64,000 nt of DNA, taken from assembly GCF_029867415.1 (NCBI RefSeq), contig NC_081181.1, positions 70,838,144 through 70,902,143 of the forward strand, in the 5' to 3' direction. This document shows positions 45,701 through 56,324 of the stretch, piece by piece (the stretch's first letter is position 1; every line of letters starts with the position of its first letter). This DNA comes from Vicia villosa (lineage: Eukaryota > Streptophyta > Magnoliopsida > Fabales > Fabaceae). The notes beneath the pieces were generated by a model, which saw nothing but the letters and a program-made list of their open reading frames with translations, made no database searches and was not told the DNA's origin. The translations under genes and the position numbers were made by a program.

Positions 45701-48700
45701 ATGGATGACTTTGAGCAAGAGAATGGAGAACTCAGAGAAGAGGTTAATACTCTCAAGGATACTGTTGAAAGACTCAATAGCATGGTAGAAGCCCTGGTAG
45801 TTGCACAGAATCGACCAACGCCAGAAGAACCGCAAAGGACTGTGGTTTCCGAGATTGTTTCTACTCCTATTCCTCAGTATGCCATGCCACCCAACCGACC
45901 TTGGGGCATGCCGTATAACTTTATTCCAGAAGGGTACATACCCCCAGTTTCTGAAGTTCCAAGAGCTACAATGGAGATGCAACCACCGGAGGGTTACAAA
46001 CCTCTGGAAATTGAAGTTCCAAGAGCAACGGCAATGGGTTTCACACAACAGAATGCTGAGATTCCAAGATCTGCTGTCATGGCTTCTCCACGACCGATTA
46101 TGCATACTTTTCCTCCACCGGGCGGACAAGTATATCATCACGCTCCAAGTGAGGATGCTGGCGTGTATGAAAGATTGGACGAGTTCCAGGAACAGTTTCT
46201 GCAAATGCAGAAGGAACTCAAGACTCTTCGAGGACAAGATCTATTTGGAAAGAATGCTGCAGACCTCTGTCTGGTTCCAAATGTTAAGATTCCTCACAAA
46301 TTCAAAGTACTAGATTTCGAGAAGTACAAAGGGAATTCATGCCCACAAAGTCATCTCGTGATGTACGCTCGAAGAATGTCAACTCAGACTGATAATCAAC
46401 AATTACTCATTCATTATTTTCAAGACAGCCTGACAGGTGCCGCACTCAAATGGTACATGAACTTGGACAGTTCAGAGATTCGTACTTTTCGAGACCTCGG
46501 AGAGGCCTTCGTCAAACAGTATAAGTACAATCTGGATATGGCTCCCGATAGAGATCAACTCCGGGCCATGACTCAAAAGGATAGGGAAAGCTTCAAGGAA
46601 TACGCTCAGAGATGGCATGAAGTTGCTGCTCAAATTTGTCCACCACTTGAAGAGAAAGAAATGACAAAAATCTATCTCAAAACTTTGAGTCCATTTTACT
46701 ACGGACGAATGGTTGCAAGTGCACCAAGTGACTTTACCGAGATGGTAAACATGGGTGTACGTTTAGAAGAAGCAGTTCGGGAAGGACGCTTGAACAAAGA
46801 ACCAGAATCTTCTTTTGGTCCAAGGAAGTATGGAAGTTTTTTCCAGAAGAAAAAGGATCAAGATGTCAGCAATGTCTTGCACAAAACAAAGAAGAGATTT
46901 TCACCTCAGGTTGCTACAGTAACTCCGGTTGTTAACTCAGCGCCAGCTTATCAACCTCAGGTCTCGCAACAACAAATTCAACAAAGGTCGCAGCAACCTC
47001 AGCAGCAGATTCGACCTCCAAATTTCAACAACAATCGGATTCCGAGGTATCCTGCCTTTGATCCCATACTAATGCCGTATGCGGAATTGTTTCCAACATT
47101 ACTGGCAAAAGGACTCATTCAGACAAGGAGTCCTCCAAATCCTACAAACAGTTCCTCACCATGGTATAAGGCTGACCAATCCTGTCCCTATCATCAGGGG
47201 GCACCAGGTCACAATATTGAGAACTGTTTCTCTTTCAAGATTGACGTCCAACGATTAGTGAAGAGCGGAATGCTATCCTTCAAAGATACTAGTCCAAACG
47301 TCCAAGCAAATCCTTTGCCGCAGCATAAAGAAGCTTCAGTGAATTGGATAGATCAACACCCTAACGTCATTCAAATCTACGACATTCGTCAGATAGGGGA
47401 AAATCTTGTCAAGATGCACGCTAAACAAGCTGGGTACGGCCATGTACCACCTCACAACTACTTCACATGCGATATTTGTCCAAAGAATAATCAAGGATGT
47501 GCCGTAGTTCAAGCTGCATTACAAGAACAAATGGACTTAGGATGGATTCAACATATCCGAGTCAGAAATGAACATGACATCAACATGGTTCAAGGATGTC
47601 CAGGAGAATACAAAATCTACAAAGTTGAAGATCTTGAAGGATCGGTAGTCAGGTTCCATAAAACTTTAAATGGACTTGCCTACTTTGGAACGGATTTCCA
47701 TCCTTACAGTAGATGCAGAATTTGTCGAAGAAATTCACGAGGTTGTTTGCGCGTTCGCAACGACATTCAGAAACTAATGGATGATAATACCATTACAGTT
47801 CTTGCCAACAGAGAAGATGACGAAGTCTTTACCGTATCTCCTCAAATTAATCAAGTTGAACCAATGCAAGTTAAGTATGATAGCAGGAAGAGAGCAGTTT
47901 CTCCGTTAGTCATCTACTTACCAGGTCCTGTACCGTATGAGTCCAGCAAGGCTATACCATACAAGTACAATGCTACATTCATTGAAAATGGTAAGGAAAT
48001 ACCATTACCGTCTGTTGTCAACATTGCTGATGTTAGTCGAGTCACCAGAAGTGGACGAGTCTTCAACAGAACAACAGAAAATATGGAGAAACCTTCGGAG
48101 GAAGTACCACATAGGCAAGACAATCATCCGACTAATGCTGTTCAAGCGAAAGAAAATGATGAGATCTTGAAGTTAATCCAGAGGAGTGAATACAACATTG
48201 TAGACCAATTGCTACATACTTCGTCTAGGATATCTGTTCTCTCCCTACTATTGAGTTCTGAAGCTCATAGGGAAGCTCTACAAAAAGTTTTGGAACAAGC
48301 TTTCATAGAACCTAGCGTCACGATAAGCCAATTCAACAACATCGTTGCCAACATCTCCGTCGGAACTAACCTAAGTTTCTGTGACGAAGATCTTCCTGAA
48401 GAAGGAGTGGACCACAATCTTCCACTTCACATCTCAGTTGGCTGCATGGGTGATGTACTCATAGGAGTCCTAATAGACAATGGATCCTCTCTCAACGTCA
48501 TGCCGAAATCAACATTGTCAAGATTATCTTTCGAAGATTACCCTCTAAGAAAAAGTCATGTCATCGTCAAAGCATTTGATGGATCAAGGAAGTCAGTTTT
48601 TTGGAGAAGTGGATCTTCCCATAACTATTGGACCTCAGACGTTCAAAATCACTTTCCAAGTTATGGATATTCCAGCACAATACAGTTGTTTGCTAGGTCG

Positions 48701-48715
48701 CCCGTGGATTCATGA
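45701..48715 (+). pseudogene. gag-pro: Gag-protease of element A, frame broken inside protease
   Basis: N-terminal coiled coil (residues 1-36). The Pro-rich region contains three 'EVPRAT/EIPRSA' repeats (residues about 85-130). The Gag core starts near residue 190 (LCLVPNVKIPHKF). Q-rich linker, then a zinc-knuckle-like C495-x2-H498-x5-H504-x4-C509. Two further Cys motifs of form C-x2-C-x6-C follow (C590/593/600 and C672/675/682), each followed by a similar helix. The aspartic protease has LIDNGSSLNVMPK with catalytic D926. At a run of six T (48597-48602) the reading frame changes; the rest of the protease is in the frame at 48603-49919, so the final 38 or so residues of this ORF are out-of-frame. 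The run length suggests slippage or an assembly error; programmed frameshifting cannot be ruled out. Confidence 0.85.
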
Positions 48716-49919
48716 GGCTGGGGCAATTACTTCAACACTTCATCAAAAACTGAAGTTCATAAGAAATGACAAATTGGTAACCATATGTGGAGAACGAGCT
48801 CTGATCGTCAGCAACCTGTCATCATTCTCCGACATAGAACCAAAAGAAGTTGTTGGAACTAAATTCCAAGCACTTTCCTTGGACAAAGGAAAGGAGAAAG
48901 CAGTGTCTATTTCTTCCTACAGAGATGCAATCCAAGTTGTAAAGGATGGCACTACCAGAGGTTGGGGGCACATTAATATTCCTACCAACAACAAGAATAG
49001 AACAGGAGTTGGATTCTTTCCAACATCATCAAAGACTATTCCAGGAATTGAGATAGTTCTTCCAATTCAAGAAACTTTCTGCAGTGGAGGTTTTCTTCAA
49101 CCTGTCCAGCAAACAGTCAATACCATCGGTACGGAAGACACCGATGAGAATTTTGAAGTGGAATGTATGTCCTACCTTCTCGAGGAAGGATACATAGCCC
49201 TATCAGAGTCTGATTCACCTTGCTGTTATCCAACTAAGGGATCTGAAAGTAAGACTCAACCAAGCAGTGATGAAGTTACTAACAGCTTCGCCACCAGAAG
49301 TCATGGTTCATCAGAAGAAGTTCCTCCTATCCCCGAAGAGACTTGGGATACATTAGGAGAACCAAGCGGAAAATTCGACTACATGGTGAAATACTCCGCT
49401 CCTGAAAGTTCAAGAATCTCTCTTGAAGATATTGTTCCAACTGGATGGAACAGTGATTTTGAGTACCTCTCTCAGCCAAAAGAGATGTATAACCCTTGCT
49501 ATTCATCATCATCGACTGGTGAAATCATCATTGAGGATTATATCCCCAAGTCACCTTCCGAGGCTACGGATCTAGAGTTCACATATCTAGTCAATGCCAT
49601 CTTGGGAGAAGAGCAAGACCAAAATACAGAAGAGGATGATCTCGAAAGTGTCTCCGACAACGAGTCTCTCCATTCAGAAGATTGGAAGTTTCCTCAAAAG
49701 AAAGTCCGACATACTCCACTTGGAAATGGGTATGCTCACACCGCTCAGTCTGCTGAAGTAGAAGAAGATCGTCTGAGTGTTGCAAAGACAGTGGTTGGTA
49801 AATCAAGACCTACCACAGGCCAGCTTAAGCCTAAGGTTCCAGATTACCTAGTGCACAATGGGGTTCGCCACTATTGGACAGCTGTTGAAGTTACAACTGT
49901 TGTTTGCACTCCTAAGTAG
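48603..49919 (+). pseudogene. Protease C-terminal half and linker of element A
   Basis: Continues the protease in a new frame: GEVDLPITIGPQTFKITFQV and then LLGRPWIH, a conserved segment after Ty3 proteases. A long acidic Ser/Glu-rich linker follows (about 350 residues) and the frame ends at TAG 49917-49919. A splice donor-like GTAGGA overlaps this stop (49916), so the stop would lie within an intron. Read separately the ORF opens at 48558, but its first 15 codons are out of frame with protease. Confidence 0.75.
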
Positions 49920-50243
49920 GAACTTTCACCGTTATTTTATCTTCTCACCATAGCCCAGGGTGAAGAGATGTTTCATAGGGCTTTGCATTTTACTATTTCT
50001 TAGGAAAATGTCCCTCTTTGCTTCGCCAAAAGCAATAGAGTTTTGTTTTATAGGGTCTTTGTTTCAAGAAATGACTGTCAATAAATAAAAATGTCATTTT
50101 GTTCCTTCGCTAGTTTTTCCCTTTTCTTTTTTCGGAAATTGGTAATCCTAAAAAACACCCTTAAAAAACATCAAAAAATTCCATTAACTGCATACACCGA
50201 GTCTTCCCTCGTTGTCTAAATAAAACTTATCACACATATGCAG
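49916..50243 (+). other. Probable Ogre intron between protease and RT (328 bp)
   Basis: Donor CCTAA|GTAGGA and acceptor CATATGCAG| give a 328-bp T-rich segment. Its removal takes out the TAG at 49917 and leaves the protease-linker frame open straight into the frame of 50281 onward. A partly spliced intron between pro and RT is established for Ogre. These exact sites are predicted from sequence only. Confidence 0.7.
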
Positions 50244-51271
50244 ATTAATCATAAAATACCCCGTTGAAACGTGCGACCGTATGACTTCTCCAAGCTTTGG
50301 GTTTCCTGTATTCGAGGCAGAGGAAGAAGAAGACGAAGAAATATCAAAGGAAATTTCACGATTACTTCAACAAAAGGAAGAGGCCATTCAGCCATACAAT
50401 GAGCCTCTAGAGATCATTAACCTTGGTTCCGATGGAAACAGAAAAGAGGTTAAGATTGGAGCTTCGCTCAGTTCAGAGATCAGAGAGAGTTTGATACAAC
50501 TGCTCAAAGAATTCTCAGATGTCTTCGCTTGGTCTTATCAAGATATGCCAGGGTTGGATACCAGTATAAGTGGAGCATCACTTGCCATTAAAAGCATAAT
50601 GCCCTCCGGTCAAGCAAAAATTGAGAAGAACTCATCCGGAAATGGCTATGAAAATCAAAGAGGAAGTTCAAAAGCAAATCAACGCAGGTTTCCTCGTCAC
50701 TTCAGAATACCCTAAGTGGTTAGCTAACATTGTTCCCGTTCCTAAGAAAGACGAAAAAGTTCGCATGTGCGTCGACTACAGAGATTTGAACAAAGCTAGC
50801 CCTAAGGATGACTTTCCTTTACCACATATTGATATGTTGGTGGACAGTACAGCAAAATCCAAAGTTTTCTCATTCATGGACGGATTTTCAGGATACAACC
50901 AAATCAAAGTGGCACCTGAAGACATGGAGAAAACAGCTTTCATCACCCCCTGGGGCACGTTCGGCTATCGTGTCATGCCTTTTGGACTAAAGAACGCAGG
51001 GGCAACTTATCAAAGAGCCATGACTACGCTTTTCCACGACATGATGCATAAAGAAGTGGAAGTCTATGTGGACGACATGATTGCCAAATCAGAAAATGAA
51101 GAAGATCACATACAAAATCTGACAAAGTTATTTCAACGCTTACGGAAGTTTCAGCTTCGCCTGAACCCCAACAAGTGCACCTTTGGTGTCTACTCATGAA
51201 AACTCTTTGGTTTCATTGTCAGCAAACGAGGAATTGAAGTAGATCCAGACAAAGTCAAGGCAATTCAAGAA
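50244..51271 (+). pseudogene. pol (RT): Reverse transcriptase of element A, broken
   Basis: An acidic N-terminal linker (EAEEEEDEE) leads to the RT segment VFAWSYQDMPGLD. At about 50569 an extra A shifts the frame, and a TAA follows in the new frame (50597-50599). From about 50600 the RT proper runs: YRDLNKASPKDDFPLPHID, catalytic Asp in SFMDGFSGYNQ, GTFGYRVMPFGLKNAGAT, and YVDD at 51065-51076. A TGA interrupts at 51197-51199 after FGVYS. The palm aspartates are all present. The enzyme would copy element RNA into DNA from the tRNA primer, but this copy cannot yield a full product. Confidence 0.87.
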
Positions 51272-51904
51272 ATGCCTTCACCCAGAAACGAGGAATTGAA
51301 TTACATCTCGAGATTTATATATCTCATGACTGCAACTTGTGCTCCAATTTTCAAACTTCTACGGAAAAATCAGAGTTGCGTCTGGACAGACGATTTTCAG
51401 AAAGCGTTCGACAGCATTAAAGAATATCTGCTCGAACCACCCATTTTGTCTCCTCCAGTGGAAGGAAGACCTTTGATAATGTACTTAACCGTCTTAGAAG
51501 ATTCCATGGGTTGTGTCCTTGGACAGCAAGACGAGACGAGAAGAAAAGAGCATGCCATCTACTACCTAAGCAAGAAATTCACTGACTGTGAATCCCGCTA
51601 CTCCATGCTCGAGAAGACGTGTTGTGCTTTGGCCTGGGCTGCCAAGCGTCTCCGCCAGTACATGATTTGACATACTACTTGTTTGATCTCTCATATGGAT
51701 CCAATCTAGTACATCTTTGAGAAGCCTGCTTTAACTGGGAGAATTGCCCGTTGGCAGATGTTGTTATCAGAATATGACATTGAGTATCACGCACAGAAAG
51801 CCGTGAAAGGAAGCATTCTAGCTGAGCACCTGGCTCACCATCCACTCAATGGTCATGAATCAACCAGTTTCGACTTTCCGGACGAGGACGTCATGTACCT
51901 CAAG
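51272..51904 (+). pseudogene. pol (RNH): RT connection and first RNase H of element A, broken
   Basis: Same frame as the RT. Shows TATCAPIFKLLRKN, then Ty3-type RNase H landmarks: LTVLEDSMGCVLGQ, YYLSKKFTDCESRYSMLEK and TGRIARWQMLLSEYDIEY. Compared with the family, a short in-frame piece is missing near 51290 (the 'GFLGRL' area). Stops are TGA 51668-51670 and TAG 51707-51709. A one-base loss near 51908-51912 then moves coding to the next frame. Confidence 0.8.
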
Positions 51905-52473
51905 ATGAAGATTACGACGAGCCACTACCAGACGAAGGACCTGAGATAGGATCCCAATGGGGCTTAATCTTTGACGGAGCTGTCAACACTTATGGACGAG
52001 GAATTGGGGCAATCATTGTTACACCTCAAGGTACCCATATTCCATTTACTGCCAGATTAACTTTCAAGTGCACAAACAATGAGGCCGAATATGAAGCTTG
52101 CATCATGGGTCTCGAAGAAGCCGTGGATCTAAGAATCAAACACTTGGATGTATACGGAGATTCTGCTTTGGTCATCAATCAAATCAAAGGAGAATGGGAA
52201 ACACGCCAACCAGGGCTAATTCCTTACAAAGACTACGCGAGAAGATTGTTACCATTCTTCGACAGGGTAGATTTTCATCACATTCCTCGTGAAGAAAATA
52301 ACTTGGCTGATGCATTAGCCCCACTCTCTTCCATGATTAGGATAAATCATTGGAATGACATTCCTCGAATTGATGTTATGCGCCTGGATAGGCCCGCTCA
52401 TGTTTTCACAGTAGAAGCAATCATCGACGACAAACCATGGTATCACGACATCAAGAACTTTCTTCAAAAGTAA
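51905..52473 (+). pseudogene. pol (aRNH): Second (archaeal-type) RNase H of element A
   Basis: A second RNase H between the Ty3 RNase H and integrase, known in the Tat lineage. Acidic catalytic residues are visible: Asp in IFDGAVN (51973), Glu in NNEAEYEA (about 52081), Asp in YGDSALV (52159), and Asp in LADALAP (52309). The domain itself is uninterrupted, but it is cut off from the upstream frame and stopped by TAA 52471-52473, probably a CAA-to-TAA change since the integrase continues in the same frame. Confidence 0.85.
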
Positions 52474-52488
52474 GAGTACCCTCTTGGG

Positions 52489-53685
52489 GTGTCAAAGAAA
52501 GATAGAAAGACTTTGAGAAAGTTAGCTTGTAGATTCTTCCTGAATGAAGATGTTCTGTACAAGAGAAACTTCGACATGGTTCTGCTCAGATGCGTTGACA
52601 GAAAAGAAGCAGAAGTACTCATGAGAGAAATACATGAAGGTTCCTTTGGTACTCACACCAATGGACATACCATGACAAGGAAAATACTGAGAGCAGGATA
52701 TTATTGGCTGACGATGGAGTCAGATTGCTACCAGTACGCAAAGAGGTGTCACAAATGTCAGATCTACGCCGATAGAATTCATGTGCCACCATCTCTTCTC
52801 AACATACTCTCTTCCCCTTGGCCTTTCTCCATGTGGGGAATCGACATGATTGGAATGATCGAGCCAAAAGCGTCCAACGGACATCGCTTCATCTTGGTAG
52901 CTATAGACTATTTTACCAAATGGGTTGAAGCAGCTTCATATGCAAACGTTACAAGACAAGTTGTCGTCAGGTTTATCAAGAATCACATCATCTGTCGCTA
53001 CGGTATTCCTAGCAAGATAATCACTGACAATGGGTCAAATTTAAATAACAAAATGATGAAGGAGCTTTGCGAAGAATTCAAGATTGAACATCACAACTCA
53101 TCTCCTTACAGACCAAAGATGAATGGAGCTGTAGAAGCAGCTAACAAAAACATCAAGAAAATCGTTCAGGAGATGGTCATCACTTACAAAGATTGGCATG
53201 AAATGCTCCCGTATGCTCTTCATGGTTACCGTACATCAGTACGTACTTCGACTGGAGCAACTCCTTTCTCCCTTGTATATGGCATGGAGGCAGTCCTACC
53301 CATAGAGGTTGAGATCCCATCAATGAGAGTCTTGATGGAGGCGAAATTAACAGAAGCCGAGTGGTGTCAAAGAAGATTCGATAAATTGAACTTGATCGAA
53401 GAAAAGCGCATGAAAGCTTTATGCCACGGTCAGCTATATCAACAAAGAATGAAGAAAGCTTTCGACAAAAAGGTTCGGCCTTGCACCATCAAAGAAGGCG
53501 ACCTTGTACTCAAAAAGATTCAATCTTTTCTCACAGATTCGAGAGGGAAATGGACTCCCAATTATGACGGCCCCTACGTGGTCAAGAGAGCTTTCTCAGG
53601 AGGAGCCTTAATACTCACGACTATGGATGGAGAAGAATTCACCCGTCCTGTGAACGTCGACGCAGTCAAGAAATACTTCGCCTAA
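52489..53685 (+). pseudogene. pol (INT): Integrase of element A (398-codon open frame, intact DDE)
   Basis: C-terminal part of pol that inserts element DNA into the genome. The HHCC zinc-binding region includes HEGSFGTHTNGH and CHKCQIYAD. The core has D119 (GIDMIG), D180 (TDNGSN) and E216 (GAVEAANKN), spacing D-x60-D-x35-E as usual. C-terminal region: KEGDLVLKKIQSFLTDSRGKW then GPYVVKRAFSGGALILTTMDG. The frame ends at TAA 53683-53685. There is no break within it, but it has no start of its own and depends on the damaged upstream polyprotein; the first codon here is GTG after the TAA at 52471. Confidence 0.88.
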
Positions 53686-53704
53686 ATAATTAAAAGAACA
53701 GCTC

Positions 53705-53852
53705 GCTAAGTTGAAAACTCGCAAAGAACGACTTAGGCAAAAAAGAGCTTCTCGGTGAATCGAAAACCCGAAAGGGCGATTCAGGCAAAAGTTAGAGACA
53801 TAAAAAAAAAATCAATCCCGGTAGACTTGAAACCCGAGAGGGGTAGTTTACG
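53705..53852 (+). other. Three tandem hairpin modules just after integrase (A)
   Basis: Three modules, each ending near 'ggcaaaa(g)ttag' or similar, with different paired stems: CTAAGT/ACTTAG (53706-53711/53731-53736); GAATCG/CGATTC plus CCC/GGG (53757-53762/53777-53782); GTAGACT/AGTTTAC with one G.U pair plus CCC/GGG (53821-53827/53845-53851). The first matches the CTAAGTCA hairpin of B, C and D. Confidence 0.83.
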
Positions 53853-54639
53853 CAAAAGTTAGGGATATATGGCAAGTAACTGTGTTCAGGACAAACTTGA
53901 TCATTCAAAAATCCATAGCGGAGTATTCATCAGTAGTAGGTCATCTTCTACGAAGCACGAATACAGCGCAACTCGGAGTGGAAGGGAAAGATAACGGTCG
54001 TCACGTTTCATCGTAGCCCTTTTCCCGAAAAATTACCAATTTCCAACTTCGTAAATGCTCCATGGAATCAAGCATTTGGCTGATTACCATTCCATATATG
54101 ATAATTTGAGCCTTGTGCCTTTCTTTGCAATCGAGTCTTTTTCAGTTTCTTGAAATGCATTTTAAGTTTAAACAGTCATTTTTTTTGAAACGAAATGTTT
54201 TCATAAAATAAAAATGAATTTACTTGCAAAAAAAATAAAGGTGAAATTTCTTTCTGAGGTTTACAAACAATAGGAAGAATGCAAACAGTTGCTCTAAGAA
54301 CGGTTGAGACTCCGGGAACCAAGATTTCCCCATGAGGTCGCTTTGCGAACATCTCCCGATGACGGATCTTCACTTCAATTCATGTTACTCACTTCGGACA
54401 GCGGACAACTGATAACCAGGTATTCCCAACAGAGTTCGAACTACAAGAAGAAGACATCTTCTGATCAACAAAATTCAAGTCGTATCATAGGACTTTACAT
54501 CCGCGACAATTCTATTCACATTCACTTTGCATTTCATAATCATCGTAATATTCATGCATTTTGTCTCACACCATATTTGCATAATGAGCATAGTCTAGCG
54601 AGGTTTTGATCGTGTTAATACCCAAATTACTTGGACATA
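53853..54639 (+). other. Element A 3' UTR, no gene
   Basis: AT-rich non-coding sequence between hairpins and repeat arrays. Nothing further recognised. Confidence 0.55.
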
Positions 54640-55510
54640 TACTCGAGATTCCCCTGCGAAGTTGTGAAAGGGTTTTTCTTCTTCATGAAGAAGGTTCATA
54701 CACCCAAATTCCCCAAGCAAGTCAACAAATGGTAGTCTCCCTCAAAGAGATAGTTTGTTCACTTTTGGAGTTCCTCAGCCAAGATTCTCCCGCAGAGTGA
54801 CACTCGACAGTCTTCTTCAGATGAGATAGTCTATTTCGCATTTTGGAATTCCCCACAGGGTCGATGAGCGTTTCTCTTCTCCAAGAAGTGTGGATTCCCC
54901 GACATAATTAACAAGTGGTAGTTTTTCCTCCTGGAAAACAGTTTGGTATTTCCCCAGCAGGGTCAAGAGATGCCACTTTTCGTCAAAGAAAATAATTTGG
55001 AATCTCCCCGGCAGATCGACAAATGATCCCCAGCGGAGTCAGTGAATAGCAGTCTCTTTCGGCAAAAGACAGTTCACTCACTTTTTCGAACAAAAATAAC
55101 GAATGGCAGCCTTCTTCATGAAGACAGTTCGTTTTGCTTAAAGATTCCTCAACAAAGTCAGCAAATGGCAGTCTCTTTCGGCAGAAGACAGTTTGCTCAC
55201 TTTCTTTCACGGCGGGGTCAACAAATGGCAGTCTCTCCCAGTAGAAGACAGTTTGTTCCCCTAGCAATTGGCAAATGGCAGTCTTTCCCCAAGGAAAGAC
55301 AGTTTGTCTGTTAAACATTCAAGAGATCGACAAATGGCAGTTTCTTTAAACAGTTTGTCTGTTTCTGAGATGTTTCATCCCCTTTAGAGTCGACAAATGG
55401 CGGTTCTCCTCTTAGGAAAATAGTTTGTTGGTTCCCCGGCACAAGTCGATGAATGTTGGTTTTCACCCAGAAAACAGTTCGTCTGCTTTCAAGCAAAGTC
55501 ATTAGCCCCT
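54640..55510 (+). repeat. Element A 3' UTR variable-stem hairpin array
   Basis: About 12-15 degenerate units of 50-65 bp ('gtcgacaaatggcagt...acagtttgtctg', 'ccccagcagggtc'). Most contain an inverted repeat at the same place but with another stem: CTTCTTCATGAAGAAG (54678-54693), GTCTTTCC/GGAAAGAC (55281-55288/55293-55300), GTTTTC/GAAAAC (55459-55464/55470-55475). Confidence 0.85.
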
Positions 55511-55570
55511 CAAAAGATCATGAGGCCATATGACATTCTTTCAAGACGTCAAGTCAAAAGGGAAGATGGT

Positions 55571-55950
55571 GAAGTTTCTTTATTACCATCAAATGGCGTC
55601 TCATCTCCAAGTGCTGATGAGAAGTTTGATGAGGAAACAAACCTTTGAAGTTTCTTTATTACCATCAAATGGCGTCTCATCTCCGAGTGCTGATGAGAAG
55701 TTTGATGAGGAAACAAACCTTTGAAGTTTCTTTATTACCATCAAATGGCGTCTCATCTCCGAGTGCTGATGAGAAGTTTGATGAGGAAACAAACCTTTGA
55801 AGTTTCTTTATTACCATTAAATGGCGTCTCATCTCCAAGTGCTGATGAGAAGTTTGATGAGGAAACAAACCTTTGAAGTTTCTTTATTACCATCAAATGG
55901 CGTCTCATCTCCGAGTGCTGATGAGAAGTTTGATGAGGAAACAAATCTTT
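55571..55950 (+). repeat. 76-bp minisatellite, five copies (A 3' UTR)
   Basis: Units start at 55571, 55647, 55723, 55799 and 55875 ('gaagtttctttattacc...'), nearly identical. Each can pair 'atggcgtctcatct' only weakly with its surroundings, unlike the neighbouring array. Repeating ORFs on both strands result from the period. Confidence 0.95.
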
Positions 55951-56310
55951 GGAGAATTTCTCTTTATCTGAGATATTGTCCAAAATCACAACTTAGACCA
56001 GTTTCGAGATGCAGACATCCGAAACAAGGGGAGGTTGCTTGCCTTTTTCTAAGTGTCAACACTTAGTTAAAGAAGATGGATTGCGCATCCTACATTGCCA
56101 TCCATTCATCAGAATCCACATGACGTATTCCTACAGGAGTTTGTCTCCTCATCCCCCGCTAAGTGCGACAACGGGATCAAGTCATGAAAAGATTTTATCA
56201 ATTACAACATCTCAGGAGCGCCCAAAATTCGGGCATTCTTTGATATTTAAGTCTCTTTCACGCAGGAGAGATCGAGATATCAATCTCTCTCCCTCTGGAT
56301 AAAAGAAACT

Positions 56311-56324
56311 TAAATAGGGGCATC
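56311..56324 (+). promoter_or_regulatory. Element A polypurine tract
   Basis: TAAATAGGGGCATC immediately before the 3' LTR. The 360 bp between the minisatellite and this site is unique non-coding sequence. Confidence 0.83.

Noticed and set aside
48558..48602. Independent ATG start for the 48558-49919 ORF
   Set aside because: The first codons are out of frame with the protease; homology continues from the upstream frame across the T-run.
55530..56066. Overlapping plus and minus ORFs repeating every 76 bp
   Set aside because: They reflect a minisatellite whose period is not a multiple of three.
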